From an uncultured Alphaproteobacteria bacterium (GTDB taxonomy: Bacteria > Pseudomonadota > Alphaproteobacteria > Sneathiellales > Sneathiellaceae): DNA of 17,395 bases. Shown piece by piece: positions 1 through 7,169 of the stretch (its first letter is position 1; the number at the start of each line of letters is the position of its first letter). The notes below the pieces were generated by a model. That model had not been told where the DNA came from. It saw nothing but the letters and a program-made list of their open reading frames with translations, and did not search any database. Location: NCBI GenBank assembly GCA_937910835.1, contig CALEMG010000382.1, positions 1 through 17,395 on the forward strand, given 5' to 3'. The position numbers and the translations under genes are program-made.

Positions 1-327
1 TAATGCTGAATGCGCCGGTTCCCGCGGCGAAGAAGGCACTTGCTAAGGCTGGTTTGACGCCAGACGATATTGATCTTTTTTGAAATAAACGAGGCTTTTG
101 CCGTCGTTGCCGAAAAATTCATTCGCGATCTGAAGCTTGACCGGAGCAAAGTGAATGTTAATGGCGGCGCAATGGCGCTTGGTCATCCGATCGGGGCCAC
201 CGGATCAATCCTGATCGGCACTTTGCTCGACGAACTTGAGCGCCAGGATAAAAAACGCGGACTGGTTACCATGTGCGCCGCGGGCGGAATGGCCCCGGCA
301 ATTATTGTCGAACGTCTCGATAGCTAG
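1..327 (+). pseudogene. Thiolase (acetyl-CoA acetyltransferase type), 3' end, frameshifted
   Basis: This is the C-terminal part of a thiolase, an enzyme that makes or cleaves 3-ketoacyl-CoA in fatty-acid or aromatic-acid degradation; the 5' part lies outside the window. From base 3 one frame reads LNAPVPAAKKALAKAGLTP and then DDIDLF, and stops at TGA 81-83. The family continuation EINEAFA is in the next frame from base 82 and runs to TAG 325-327. The two halves join in a run of six T (76-81), where five would restore the frame. After the break the catalytic motifs are intact: NGGAMALGHPIGATG with the active-site His, and CAAGGMAPAIIVE with the C-terminal catalytic Cys. It is either a genuine pseudogene or a homopolymer error in the sequence. 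Family assignment is secure; the exact substrate is not known. Confidence 0.85.
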
Positions 328-354
328 ACTGTATCAGCTCTAACGAAAGCATCC

Positions 355-380
355 GCGAGCCCGGAATAACCCGGGCTCGC
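355..380 (+). terminator. Strong hairpin downstream of the thiolase
   Basis: A perfect 10-bp inverted repeat, GCGAGCCCGG and CCGGGCTCGC, with a 6-nt AATAAC loop begins 27 bases after the thiolase stop. A clear T run does not follow directly (CTCCTTCTCT comes next), so it may be a bidirectional or imperfect intrinsic terminator. It lies just before the convergent end of the tetR gene and could serve both genes. Confidence 0.6.
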
Positions 381-389
381 CTCCTTCTC

Positions 390-953
390 TCACGCAGTTT
401 TTTGCAGCAGCCTAGCCACTTGCCGAATAGGCGTAGAAGAACGCTTTATTCTTGAAAGGATAAGGGCCCCTTCTATGGCCGCAACGACCAGTTCCGCCTC
501 CATTCGTGCTTGCTCATCTGCCATTCCTGACCCTTCAAACACCTATGAAATCTGACCTATCCAGCGATCCATCGCCGCCTCCCCGGCTTTCGTCAGGATC
601 GGGGACTGAGGTGCTGTCTCCAACATCGTCGTGGCAATCGGACATCCCGACCGGAAATCAGATTTCTCCATCCATCCCGCGACGACGTCACAGTAAGCGG
701 CGATAAACTGTTTCGGTTCGGGATAGCGCCTCGTCAGTTCCGCAAGTGTTTCGCAGATCAGATCCGCCGCCATTTCAACGGCTGCCTCCGCCAACCCTTC
801 CTTTCCGCTTGGAAAGTAGTAATAGAGCGATCCTTTCGGAGCCCCGCTCTCGGCTAGGATTTGCTGCAGCCCTGTTGACGCATAGCCCTGCCGTCGAAAT
901 AACCGCATGGAGGTATGAACAAGATTATGCTTATGCTGTGTCGATTCTTTCAT
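390..953 (-). pseudogene. TetR/LmrA-type regulator with internal in-frame TAG stop
   Basis: This is a TetR-family transcriptional repressor gene interrupted by a nonsense codon. The first 136 residues contain the N-terminal helix-turn-helix (about residues 27-47, including STGLQQILAESGAPKGSLYYYF) and the LmrA/YxaF-like ligand domain segment GCPIATTMLETAPQSP. Translation then meets TAG at 543-545. Reading on in the same frame gives a typical family C-terminus, with ADEQARMEAELVVAAIEGAL and later RQVARLLQKTA, ending at TGA 390-392. The whole frame is 188 codons, the usual length for the family, so no indel is needed and one substitution explains the break. Without the tail the protein lacks the last helices, which normally form the dimer interface, so the repressor is probably inactive. 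Its target is most likely the divergent crotonase gene and itself. A read error or stop readthrough are alternatives. Confidence 0.85.
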
Positions 954-958
954 GCCTA

Positions 959-987
959 ATTCTATATTGACCGGTCTTCATAGTCAA
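959..987 (-). promoter_or_regulatory. Predicted sigma70-type promoter of the tetR gene
   Basis: On the minus strand TTGACT (982-987) and TAGAAT (959-964) are separated by 17 bp, each 5 of 6 to consensus. The -10 box ends only five bases before the ATG at 951-953, so a transcript from here would start about at the start codon. That would make the mRNA leaderless, or imply a later start codon. Operator copy 1 (969-976) lies inside the spacer. Confidence 0.55.
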
Positions 988-995
988 ATTATAGT
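967..995 (+). promoter_or_regulatory. Predicted sigma70-type promoter of the crotonase gene
   Basis: TTGACC (967-972) and TATAGT (990-995) are separated by 17 bp, each 5 of 6 to consensus. Start of transcription is expected near 1002, giving a leader of about 37 nt before the ATG at 1039. Operator copy 1 overlaps the -35 box and copy 2 begins directly after the -10 box, an arrangement expected for repression. Confidence 0.6.
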
Positions 996-1003
996 GACTG
1001 GTC
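969..1003. promoter_or_regulatory. Twin TetR-type operators between tetR and crotonase
   Basis: Two related sites sit 27 bp apart: GACCGGTC (969-976, perfect palindrome) and GACTGGTC (996-1003, one imperfect pair). On the minus strand the second reads TAGACCAGTC. The known LmrA/YxaF TetR regulators bind a TAGACCRGTCTA-like palindrome, and the adjacent regulator belongs to that branch, so these are its likely operators. They overlap both divergent promoters. Confidence 0.6.
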
Positions 1004-1038
1004 TACATATAAAAATAATCCACAAGGGAACATAAAAA

Positions 1039-1728
1039 ATGACGACAAGAACAACGTTGGAGATTCTGGAGGACGGCATCGCCTCAATCATACTCGACGA
1101 TGGCAAGGTCAATGCGATGTCGACAGAGATGCTGGCAGAAATCGGGGCGCAACTGGACAAGGCATCAGAGGCGGCTGAAATTATCGTCCTTTCAGGACGT
1201 GAAGGAATTTTCTCAGCCGGGTTTGATCTTGCTGTCCTCGGTGGTGACCAAAAGGAAAAACAAGAAATGGTTGCCGCCGGCTTTCGTCTCGTGGAAAAAT
1301 TCTTAACGCATCCGCAACCGATTATTGTTGCCTGTACCGGTCATGCCTACCCGATGGGCGCCTTCCTCATGCTCTCTTCCGATATTCGCATTGGTGCGCT
1401 TGGAAACTGGCGTATGGGATTGAACGAAGTAGCAATCAAACTCACAGTTCCCCATTTCGCTCTGGAGCTTGCGCGCCACCGCCTCACTCCTCCGGCTTTC
1501 GCACAAATCACGACAGCGACAATGTTTGGGCCTGAGGCCGCGTGCAGGGCCGGTTATCTTGACGAAGTCGTTAGTACCGAGAAATTGCTGCCCTGTGTCT
1601 TCGAACGGGCTGCAAATCTGGTAAAAACGCTCGATAGGGATAGCTATATCGGCACTAAGGCCCGCCTGAGCGCCAAGGTTCTATCGGCTATCCGCGCGGG
1701 CGCGCAGAAAGACGGACTGATTGACTAG
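1039..1728 (+). CDS. Enoyl-CoA hydratase/isomerase (crotonase) family protein
   Basis: This is a 229-residue crotonase-fold protein, slightly shorter than typical enoyl-CoA hydratases (about 260). It should act on an acyl-CoA thioester in the cytoplasm. The family start pattern DDGKVNAMS is at residues 20-28, the first oxyanion-hole segment FSAGFD at 58-63, and the second, GHAYPMGAF, at 101-109, where most relatives have a GGG-type loop. One acidic residue, E130 in GLNEVAI, matches the first catalytic Glu of hydratases. The second Glu position appears replaced in the VPHF stretch, so an isomerase or other crotonase reaction is as likely as hydration. AAGGGA at 1024-1029 is a reasonable ribosome site. 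It is divergent from the broken tetR gene, which probably controlled it. Substrate unknown. Confidence 0.88.
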   Translation: MTTRTTLEILEDGIASIILDDGKVNAMSTEMLAEIGAQLDKASEAAEIIVLSGREGIFSAGFDLAVLGGDQKEKQEMVAAGFRLVEKFLTHPQPIIVACTGHAYPMGAFLMLSSDIRIGALGNWRMGLNEVAIKLTVPHFALELARHRLTPPAFAQITTATMFGPEAACRAGYLDEVVSTEKLLPCVFERAANLVKTLDRDSYIGTKARLSAKVLSAIRAGAQKDGLID

Positions 1729-1747
1729 GCCGCCTGGCCAATTTTTT
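1728..1747 (+). terminator. Weak intrinsic terminator after the crotonase gene
   Basis: GGCC (1728-1731) and GGCC (1736-1739) can form a 4-bp all-GC stem with a GCCT loop, followed after two A by six T (1742-1747). The stem starts within the stop codon. The T run is convincing but the stem is short. Confidence 0.35.
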
Positions 1748-1820
1748 AGCAACATTATGCGACGGAAACCGCTATTTTCTGACCTACATATCATATCTTT
1801 AGATGTCTCTTGGAGAAACG

Positions 1821-2813
1821 TCACAGACTATAGCTTTCCGCCGCATTCTTGGGGAATAATTCTTCGATCATGACCCGCCGTGACGACAGGCCCTGTCGAT
1901 GATGATGATCGAGAAATGTATTTATTGTCGCTTCATTTCCGTTGATGCCGTAAGACCAGAAGTTATCCCCCATCAGCTTCTTCGCCTCACTCAAATGATC
2001 TTCGACAAATGGCATGGTCACCTTGGTGGCGGAGGTATCCGCCAGCAGAGCCTCAGCAGACGCTTTTGACGCACTAAATGCCTTCATGAGGGCGCCCGCA
2101 AGAAACGGATGCGCTTCGAGCAGTTCCCGTCGCACACCGAGGAGATGCATAATCGGAAAGATACCGGTTTTCTTCCAATAGGCGCTCGCGGTCTCCACCG
2201 TATTACCAAAAAGACGGCCGACATTCGAGATTTGGTCATCAAAGCATTTGGGGCTGCGTGGCCCGATAAACCCGTCAATCTCCCCCGAAATAAGGAGGTC
2301 ATTCAGGGATTTATCCTCGGGCGCGGCCGTCATCTTGACGTCGCCGGGCAATTTGATGGCTATTTTCTCCGGACGTCCGGGGGAGTTCATGCCGCCCCGC
2401 ACCCAATGAATATCAGACGGTTTGACACCATATTCATCTTCCAGAATAGCGCGCGCCCACACATTCGCACTAAGCTGATATTCTGCAATCCCGATTTTCC
2501 GACCCCGTACCTGCTCCGGTATTTCGTTCCCCCTATCCGTCCGGATATAGATGGCGCTATGGCGAAAGGCTCGCGATAAGAATATCGGCAGCGCCTGATA
2601 TTTTGGCCGGTCTTGTGCAATACTGACAACTTGGCTCGCAAAAGAAACTTCCGAAATATCAAAATCCTGATGGCGAAAGGCGCGAAAGAACATTTCCTCA
2701 GGCGTGAGTGCCATAAATATCGGATCAACCCCGTCAATCTGCACTCGCCCATCGATTAAGGCACGATTTCGGTCATAGTCTCCAATGGCGATTGAAAGCT
2801 GTAATTTCCCCAT
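1821..2813 (-). CDS. pht5: 4,5-dihydroxyphthalate decarboxylase (Pht5-like)
   Basis: This 330-residue protein is predicted to decarboxylate 4,5-dihydroxyphthalate to protocatechuate, the last step of the upper phthalate pathway. The N-terminus MGKLQLSIAIGDYDRNRALIDGRV, then GVDPIFMALTPEEMFFRAFRHQDFDISEVSF, is the hallmark of Pht5-type proteins, which have a periplasmic-binding-protein-like (NMT1) fold but no signal peptide. Automatic pipelines often call such proteins ABC substrate-binding proteins; the missing signal peptide and the catabolic neighbours favour the enzyme. AGGGAACAGGTAG directly precedes the ATG. The gene follows pht4 by 14 bp and is last in the minus-strand pht2-pht4-pht5 operon. 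No ring-cleavage gene for protocatechuate is in the window. Confidence 0.82.
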   Translation of the reverse strand: MGKLQLSIAIGDYDRNRALIDGRVQIDGVDPIFMALTPEEMFFRAFRHQDFDISEVSFASQVVSIAQDRPKYQALPIFLSRAFRHSAIYIRTDRGNEIPEQVRGRKIGIAEYQLSANVWARAILEDEYGVKPSDIHWVRGGMNSPGRPEKIAIKLPGDVKMTAAPEDKSLNDLLISGEIDGFIGPRSPKCFDDQISNVGRLFGNTVETASAYWKKTGIFPIMHLLGVRRELLEAHPFLAGALMKAFSASKASAEALLADTSATKVTMPFVEDHLSEAKKLMGDNFWSYGINGNEATINTFLDHHHRQGLSSRRVMIEELFPKNAAESYSL

Positions 2814-2827
2814 CTACCTGTTCCCTG

Positions 2828-4039
2828 TTATATCGTTTTCGGATACCCCGAAACGGGCACCTGCTCGCGCATGATCTGCACCTCACCGGATCTACCGGAG
2901 TTTAGAATACCGTGACAGACTTCGAGCGTGGCATGCCCCCATCGCTCATCCTGAACCGCAGGTGCGTTTTCCCTAACCAAAGCCCAAAGCGCATTCAGAA
3001 CATTCCTCCTCCCCGCGATGACGGGCAGGACACGCTCGGTTCTGATATAATCCCCTCCATATATTTCAAGCGCTTGTGGTGTGACTCGGATATCCGCATG
3101 ATCAAACGTCAGGGTCAATTCTCCAAAATGTTCATTTCCCGACGCCTTTAGAGATTTTGCAACTGAGCCAAACGCCCGCCGGTTTTTGAGGATTTCCTCT
3201 GCCTTGCCATCAACCGTCTTAAGCAGTTTTCTCGCCGCACCATACTGCGCCGGATCTTTTTTTATCCCAAGCTCCGACATCCAGTTAAACTCTTCATCTG
3301 TATCAAAATGGGCATAGCCGGAATAAAAGAGGTTGGCGGAAATACCGTTTTCAAATTTCAGGAGCGCCATATAGGCCCCTTCAGAGGATCTCTGCTTATC
3401 CCAATCACCGGTATGAGCAAAAACCTGTTTTGTCCGTCCCCCGGCAAGCAGGCGGACGACATCAACCTGATGAGCAGCCTGACTGAAGAGAACGCCGCCT
3501 CCGTCTTCGGTCCGTAACTCCTCCAGGCGGCGCGGTCGATACATGAAATCCGTATAATAGCTCGTCCGTATCATCCTGAGCGATCCAAACTCTTCGGATT
3601 TGACGATCCGCAGGCAAGCCTCAATTTGCGGATCAAAACTATGGCTGGGACCGACAATTACCTTGCCCTTACTGCGGGCTGCCGCCTCGATGATTGCCCG
3701 GCTGGATGCGAGATCGACAGCTATTGGCTTTTCTATGAGGATATGTTTGCCGGCATTCAATACCGCGATGGCATGCTCCTCGTGAAGCTGATGCGGACTG
3801 GCGATATAGACTGCCTCAACAGAAGGGTCGGCTGCCAGCTTCTCTACTTCAGAATAGACGGCCGCGTCGTATCTCGAAGAAAAGCTCTCCCGCGCATCTG
3901 CTCTTATGTCGCAGGCCGCAACAAGGTTGAACCGCGGATCCCTCTCGAAATCCGGCAGCATAAGCATAAAGGCCCGGCCCAGTCCAATCACGCCGATTCC
4001 CACCGCGTCAACGCGCTTATCTTGCTCATCAGAGGTCAA
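2828..4039 (-). CDS. pht4: Phthalate 4,5-cis-dihydrodiol dehydrogenase (Gfo/Idh/MocA family, Pht4-like)
   Basis: This 403-residue Gfo/Idh/MocA oxidoreductase should oxidise the cis-4,5-dihydrodiol of phthalate to 4,5-dihydroxyphthalate with NAD(P)+. The nucleotide-binding glycine motif GIGVIGLGRAF is at residues 14-24, followed by LVAACDIRADAR. SPHQLH at 81-86 and the conserved EKP (103-105) carry the family's catalytic lysine; GGGVLFSQAAHQVDVVRLL (181-199) is the second-domain catalytic segment. The start is TTG at 4039: GGGGGAGAG lies seven bases upstream, and the only nearby ATG is in another frame that closes quickly. The gene overlaps the end of pht2 by 11 bp, indicating translational coupling. 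Gfo/Idh enzymes also act on sugars and inositols, but the operon context points to the Pht4 role. Confidence 0.82.
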   Translation of the reverse strand: MTSDEQDKRVDAVGIGVIGLGRAFMLMLPDFERDPRFNLVAACDIRADARESFSSRYDAAVYSEVEKLAADPSVEAVYIASPHQLHEEHAIAVLNAGKHILIEKPIAVDLASSRAIIEAAARSKGKVIVGPSHSFDPQIEACLRIVKSEEFGSLRMIRTSYYTDFMYRPRRLEELRTEDGGGVLFSQAAHQVDVVRLLAGGRTKQVFAHTGDWDKQRSSEGAYMALLKFENGISANLFYSGYAHFDTDEEFNWMSELGIKKDPAQYGAARKLLKTVDGKAEEILKNRRAFGSVAKSLKASGNEHFGELTLTFDHADIRVTPQALEIYGGDYIRTERVLPVIAGRRNVLNALWALVRENAPAVQDERWGHATLEVCHGILNSGRSGEVQIMREQVPVSGYPKTI

Positions 4040-4982
4040 GAGTAATCTCTCCCCCTTTTGCGCGTGAAACGCAGATCATGATGAAATCTTCTCTCTCGTC
4101 GTTGCTAAGCACCAGATCGCGATGATCGGTTTCACCGGCAATCAAGCGGGTCTTGCATGAACCGCACGTCCCGCTTTCGCATGATGACCTCAGGTCGTAG
4201 CCATGATTACGTAATGTTCCGAGAATTGTCTGATCCTGCGGGATGGTAATCCGGGTGTTGGATTTTCTCAAAAAAACGGTGAAGGACACATCGTCATGTT
4301 GAAGGACTTCCACCGGATTGAAATCCTCAAAATGAATTTGGCTTTCAGGCCAATGACCGGACAAATCCTGGACCATTTCCATCATCGGTTTCGGCCCACA
4401 ACAATAAACATGTGTTTGGGCGGGCGTTTCAAAATACGGCCAGAAATCATAGCTGTTGGCAATGTCCCCCTCATCATGATGCAGGGTAACATGAGGGGCG
4501 AGCCCAGCCTCGGCCAACTGATCGGCGAAGACTGTGCTCTCGCGCGATTGCGTGCAATAGACCAGATGGAAATTTTCATGCCCTTCAGATAGGAGCTTTC
4601 GGCACATTGCTAAAATAGGCGTAATGCCAATTCCACCTGCAATAAAAAGATATTCTTCTGCGGGAACCAGTTCAAAATTATTCTCAGGCGGTAGTATCTC
4701 CAGAATATCGCCAATATTCGTTTCTTTGACGAGACTAAGGGAGGCAGCCCTCACAACCTTATACGCATTTATCGCCAAAAGATAGTGCCCCCTTTCCAAC
4801 GGGCTATTCGCGAGGGAATAATGACGCATCCCGCCCTGCGGTGTTTTAACGGAAATATGCGCACCCGCGCTGAATTCAGGCAAGTCCCCACCATGCACCG
4901 ATCGCAGTATCAATACGCAATAATCATTCGCGATAACCTTCTTTTCAGTAATCACGACATTTAAAAAATCGGTTTGCATCAT
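4029..4982 (-). CDS. pht2: Phthalate 4,5-dioxygenase reductase subunit (Pht2-like)
   Basis: This 317-residue reductase of the phthalate dioxygenase reductase type passes electrons from NADH through FMN and a 2Fe-2S cluster to the Rieske oxygenase. Domains run FMN, NAD, ferredoxin: RHYSLAN (53-59) binds FMN, GGIGITP (116-122) and CCGPKPMM (194-201) bind NAD, and the plant-type ferredoxin ligands are C268, C273, C276 and C304 (CESGTCGSC and MICVSRA). All expected cofactor motifs are present. The gene starts ATGATG with only a weak AGG upstream and is first in the operon with pht4 and pht5. It is divergent from pht3 across a 103-bp region containing the TTAGATATCTAA operator. The same family serves other aromatic-acid oxygenases, so the substrate comes from context. 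Confidence 0.88.
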   Translation of the reverse strand: MMQTDFLNVVITEKKVIANDYCVLILRSVHGGDLPEFSAGAHISVKTPQGGMRHYSLANSPLERGHYLLAINAYKVVRAASLSLVKETNIGDILEILPPENNFELVPAEEYLFIAGGIGITPILAMCRKLLSEGHENFHLVYCTQSRESTVFADQLAEAGLAPHVTLHHDEGDIANSYDFWPYFETPAQTHVYCCGPKPMMEMVQDLSGHWPESQIHFEDFNPVEVLQHDDVSFTVFLRKSNTRITIPQDQTILGTLRNHGYDLRSSCESGTCGSCKTRLIAGETDHRDLVLSNDEREDFIMICVSRAKGGEITLDL

Positions 4983-5001
4983 AAGGGCCTACCAGCTATA
5001 T

Positions 5002-5029
5002 TTCAAAATAATATTAGATATCTAATAAT
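5002..5029 (+). promoter_or_regulatory. Predicted promoter of pht3
   Basis: AATAAT (5024-5029) is 5 of 6 to the -10 consensus, with TTCAAA (5002-5007) 16 bp upstream as a weaker -35 (4 of 6). The palindromic operator 5012-5027 covers most of the spacer and part of the -10 box. Confidence 0.4.
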
Positions 5030-5038
5030 AAATTGCAA
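5010..5038 (-). promoter_or_regulatory. Predicted promoter of the pht2-pht4-pht5 operon
   Basis: On the minus strand TTGCAA (5033-5038) and AATATT (5010-5015) are separated by 17 bp, each 4 of 6 to consensus. The geometry matches the better dctP promoter (TTGACG-N17-AATACT), with the same palindrome in the spacer. Confidence 0.4.
5012..5027. promoter_or_regulatory. MarR-type operator between pht2 and pht3
   Basis: TATTAGATATCTAATA is a perfect 16-bp palindrome centred on GATATC. It begins 30 bp before the pht2 start codon and ends 59 bp before that of pht3, overlapping both predicted promoters. The 12-bp core TTAGATATCTAA recurs exactly at two sites upstream of dctP. The likely binder is the MarR protein at 6407-6967; this is inferred, not shown. 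Confidence 0.72.
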
Positions 5039-5085
5039 GAACTAGAAACTCCCTTGCTGAAGATAAAGGAAAGCTGGAGGCCTTT

Positions 5086-6390
5086 ATGCTGACACCAGAA
5101 GAGAATGATCTCTTATGCCGTGTTGAAGGCGATGCCCCGATGGGCCAAATGATGCGCCGTCACTGGATCCCCGCCCTGATGTCGAAGGAACTTATTGCCG
5201 ACGGCAAACCGGCTCGTGTCCGGCTTATGGGCGAAGATCTGGTTGCGTTTCGCGACAGTGACGGGAAAATTGGCCTGCTGGATGAGTTTTGCCCACATAG
5301 AGGCCCATCTTTGGTTTATGGCCGAAATGAACAATGTGGTTTGCGCTGTCTTTATCACGGCTGGAAATTTGACGTTTCGGGCAATGTCGTTGAAATGCCA
5401 TCCGAGCCAGCGAACAGCCCGCTCAAGAAAAAGACAAAAATCAAATCCTACCCAACGGAAGAAACAGGCGGTTTTGTATGTGCTTATATGGGGCCGAGAG
5501 AGGAAATGTCCGCGTTTGAGCGCCCCCCATTCGGCCCTGATGATGAAACCCAGATCTCTATTGCTAAGGTCAAGGTGCCCTGCAACTGGGCGCAAATTCA
5601 GGAGGGACAGATTGATTCTGCGCATTCCTCCAGCCTGCACTCCACGGATATGGTACCGGCCCGCGTTGACTCCGCTGGTGTGAGGGAAAAGAACTGGACG
5701 CGCCCGTCAACCGACAAGGCCCCCAGAATGATTACGCAAACCACGCCATATGGGTTTCGTTATGTCGCGCTCAGACGGCCGATCAAGGATGCGCGGACAC
5801 ATGACTATGCCCGGGTCACGGTATATGTTGCGCCGTTTATCTCGCTGATCCCGCCAAATTCATCCTATAACGTCGCCAGCATCGTCGTGCCAGCAGATGA
5901 TCAAAGCAGCTGGTTTTATTTTATATCCTGGGGCGGGGAAGCGACGGTCGGCACGGAACAATGGCGGCAGTTCAACCAGCTCGTCATGGGGGAGGATATC
6001 GACAGCAACTACAACAGCATACGAACCCTGGAAAATGATTTTCTCCAGGACCGGGAACTAATGAAGAATGGCAGTTTCACTGGCCTGCCCGGCATTCCCA
6101 ATCAGGATATTGCCATGTGGGTGAGTATGGGAAAAACTGTCGATCGTAGCCGAGATAACCTCGGCGCAAGCGATTTTGCGGTCGTCGAATTCCGTCGCCT
6201 GATGGTGGATGCCGTCACTCGGTTTCGCGATGGCAAGGCGAAGCCGATTGGGTTTTCCGACCCGCATATCCCTCAGGTCGAGATTTCCTCCTATCAGGGT
6301 ATTATTCCGAAAGGCACGGATTGGCTCACCCTGGGGACCGGAGAGACCGAGCAGGAAATCCTCGGGAAAATCTCCAAGGCGGCACCTTAA
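5086..6390 (+). CDS. pht3: Phthalate 4,5-dioxygenase oxygenase subunit (Rieske, Pht3-like)
   Basis: This 434-residue protein is the terminal oxygenase alpha subunit that would add O2 to phthalate to form the 4,5-cis-dihydrodiol. The Rieske 2Fe-2S ligands are C69, H71 (CPHRG), C88 and H91 (CLYHGW). The catalytic domain has EGQIDSAHSSSLHS with the bridging D178 and iron ligands H180 and H185; the third ligand is probably D341 in NQDIAMW. This is the phthalate-dioxygenase (homo-oligomeric, no beta subunit) subgroup, and no beta-subunit gene is nearby. GGAGG lies five bases before the ATG. It is the only plus-strand gene of the cluster, divergent from its reductase, and ends 16 bp from the convergent marR gene. 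Related enzymes use isophthalate, chlorobenzoate or phenoxybenzoate; the linked pht4 and pht5 make phthalate the best guess. Confidence 0.85.
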   Translation: MLTPEENDLLCRVEGDAPMGQMMRRHWIPALMSKELIADGKPARVRLMGEDLVAFRDSDGKIGLLDEFCPHRGPSLVYGRNEQCGLRCLYHGWKFDVSGNVVEMPSEPANSPLKKKTKIKSYPTEETGGFVCAYMGPREEMSAFERPPFGPDDETQISIAKVKVPCNWAQIQEGQIDSAHSSSLHSTDMVPARVDSAGVREKNWTRPSTDKAPRMITQTTPYGFRYVALRRPIKDARTHDYARVTVYVAPFISLIPPNSSYNVASIVVPADDQSSWFYFISWGGEATVGTEQWRQFNQLVMGEDIDSNYNSIRTLENDFLQDRELMKNGSFTGLPGIPNQDIAMWVSMGKTVDRSRDNLGASDFAVVEFRRLMVDAVTRFRDGKAKPIGFSDPHIPQVEISSYQGIIPKGTDWLTLGTGETEQEILGKISKAAP

Positions 6391-6406
6391 TCCATCGCAG
6401 AAACAG

Positions 6407-6967
6407 TCAACTTCTTATGCCAAGGCTTCTTGTCGAGGGGATTTTCTTCCCTTCGGCAAGCGCATGCGCTTCATCGACGGCAAGATTATGGACCATCGTC
6501 AGCAGGCTGTTACGGACAATCTTTTGTGTTTCATCATCAATCCCGGCAAGCGCGACTTTATTCACATCCTGAGCGAGCGGCACGAGTTTACCTTCCAGAG
6601 CTCTCCCCTCTTTCGTCAGAAAAATATATTGCTTTTTCAGGTTGCCTTCCCGGCGACGACGGCTGACATATCCTAGCTCAACCATTTTGGTGATCGCCGT
6701 ATGGGTTGTCGGCTCCGTCAAGCCAACCTGCACCGCAAGATCACGTTGTGTCATCCCGTCTTTGTGCCACATGGCCCGAAGGAAAATCCAATGCCCGAAA
6801 GAGACCCCATGATCCCCCAAACGGGTTTGCAATGACCGAGTAAACCCTCGGGCGAGATCCCTGACAAGATGGGCGATCCGGTCATCGGGCTTGATATGAT
6901 CCCAATGCTCAAGAATAGCCTGCGTCGTTGCATCTGCTTCAACTGTCAATTTTTTCTGTCTGACCAT
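6407..6967 (-). CDS. MarR-family transcriptional regulator
   Basis: This 186-residue protein is a winged-helix regulator of the MarR family, which bind short palindromes as dimers and usually release DNA when an aromatic acid or its CoA ester binds. The recognition region MTQRDLAVQVGLTEPTTHTA and following residues spans 72-103, and the wing with RRREGNLKKQYIFLTKEG spans 104-121. About 35 extra N-terminal residues precede the fold. TAAGG sits five bases before the ATG. The gene lies between pht3 (convergent, 16-bp gap) and dctM (same strand, 197-bp gap). No TTAGATATCTAA site was found in its own upstream region, so it is apparently not autoregulated through that motif. It is the only intact transcription-factor gene in the window and hence the best candidate for the shared operators. 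Ligand unknown. Confidence 0.9.
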   Translation of the reverse strand: MVRQKKLTVEADATTQAILEHWDHIKPDDRIAHLVRDLARGFTRSLQTRLGDHGVSFGHWIFLRAMWHKDGMTQRDLAVQVGLTEPTTHTAITKMVELGYVSRRRREGNLKKQYIFLTKEGRALEGKLVPLAQDVNKVALAGIDDETQKIVRNSLLTMVHNLAVDEAHALAEGKKIPSTRSLGIRS

Positions 6968-7169
6968 AATTGCCTTAAAGTTGCGATATTACGTCTTCTG
7001 CGGCCGTGAAGTTTTATTACTGTCCTCAATATCGAACATTAGAAACTTTGCATGCCCCGCTAGAGCTGTGTATAGAACTGAAACAGATGCGTGGCAAATA
7101 TTTACGCCTCTTATTGATCTGATTCCGACATCGAAGTGATATATCAATACGCAGTCTACTTCGTGATCA

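Noticed and set aside
1799..1810. TTAGATGTCTCT as a fifth MarR operator
   Set aside because: It departs from TTAGATATCTAA at three positions, is not palindromic, and lies downstream of pht5 rather than at a promoter.
1821..2813. ABC-transporter substrate-binding protein call for pht5
   Set aside because: No signal peptide, no permease or ATPase genes nearby, and the N-terminal motifs plus neighbours match the decarboxylase.
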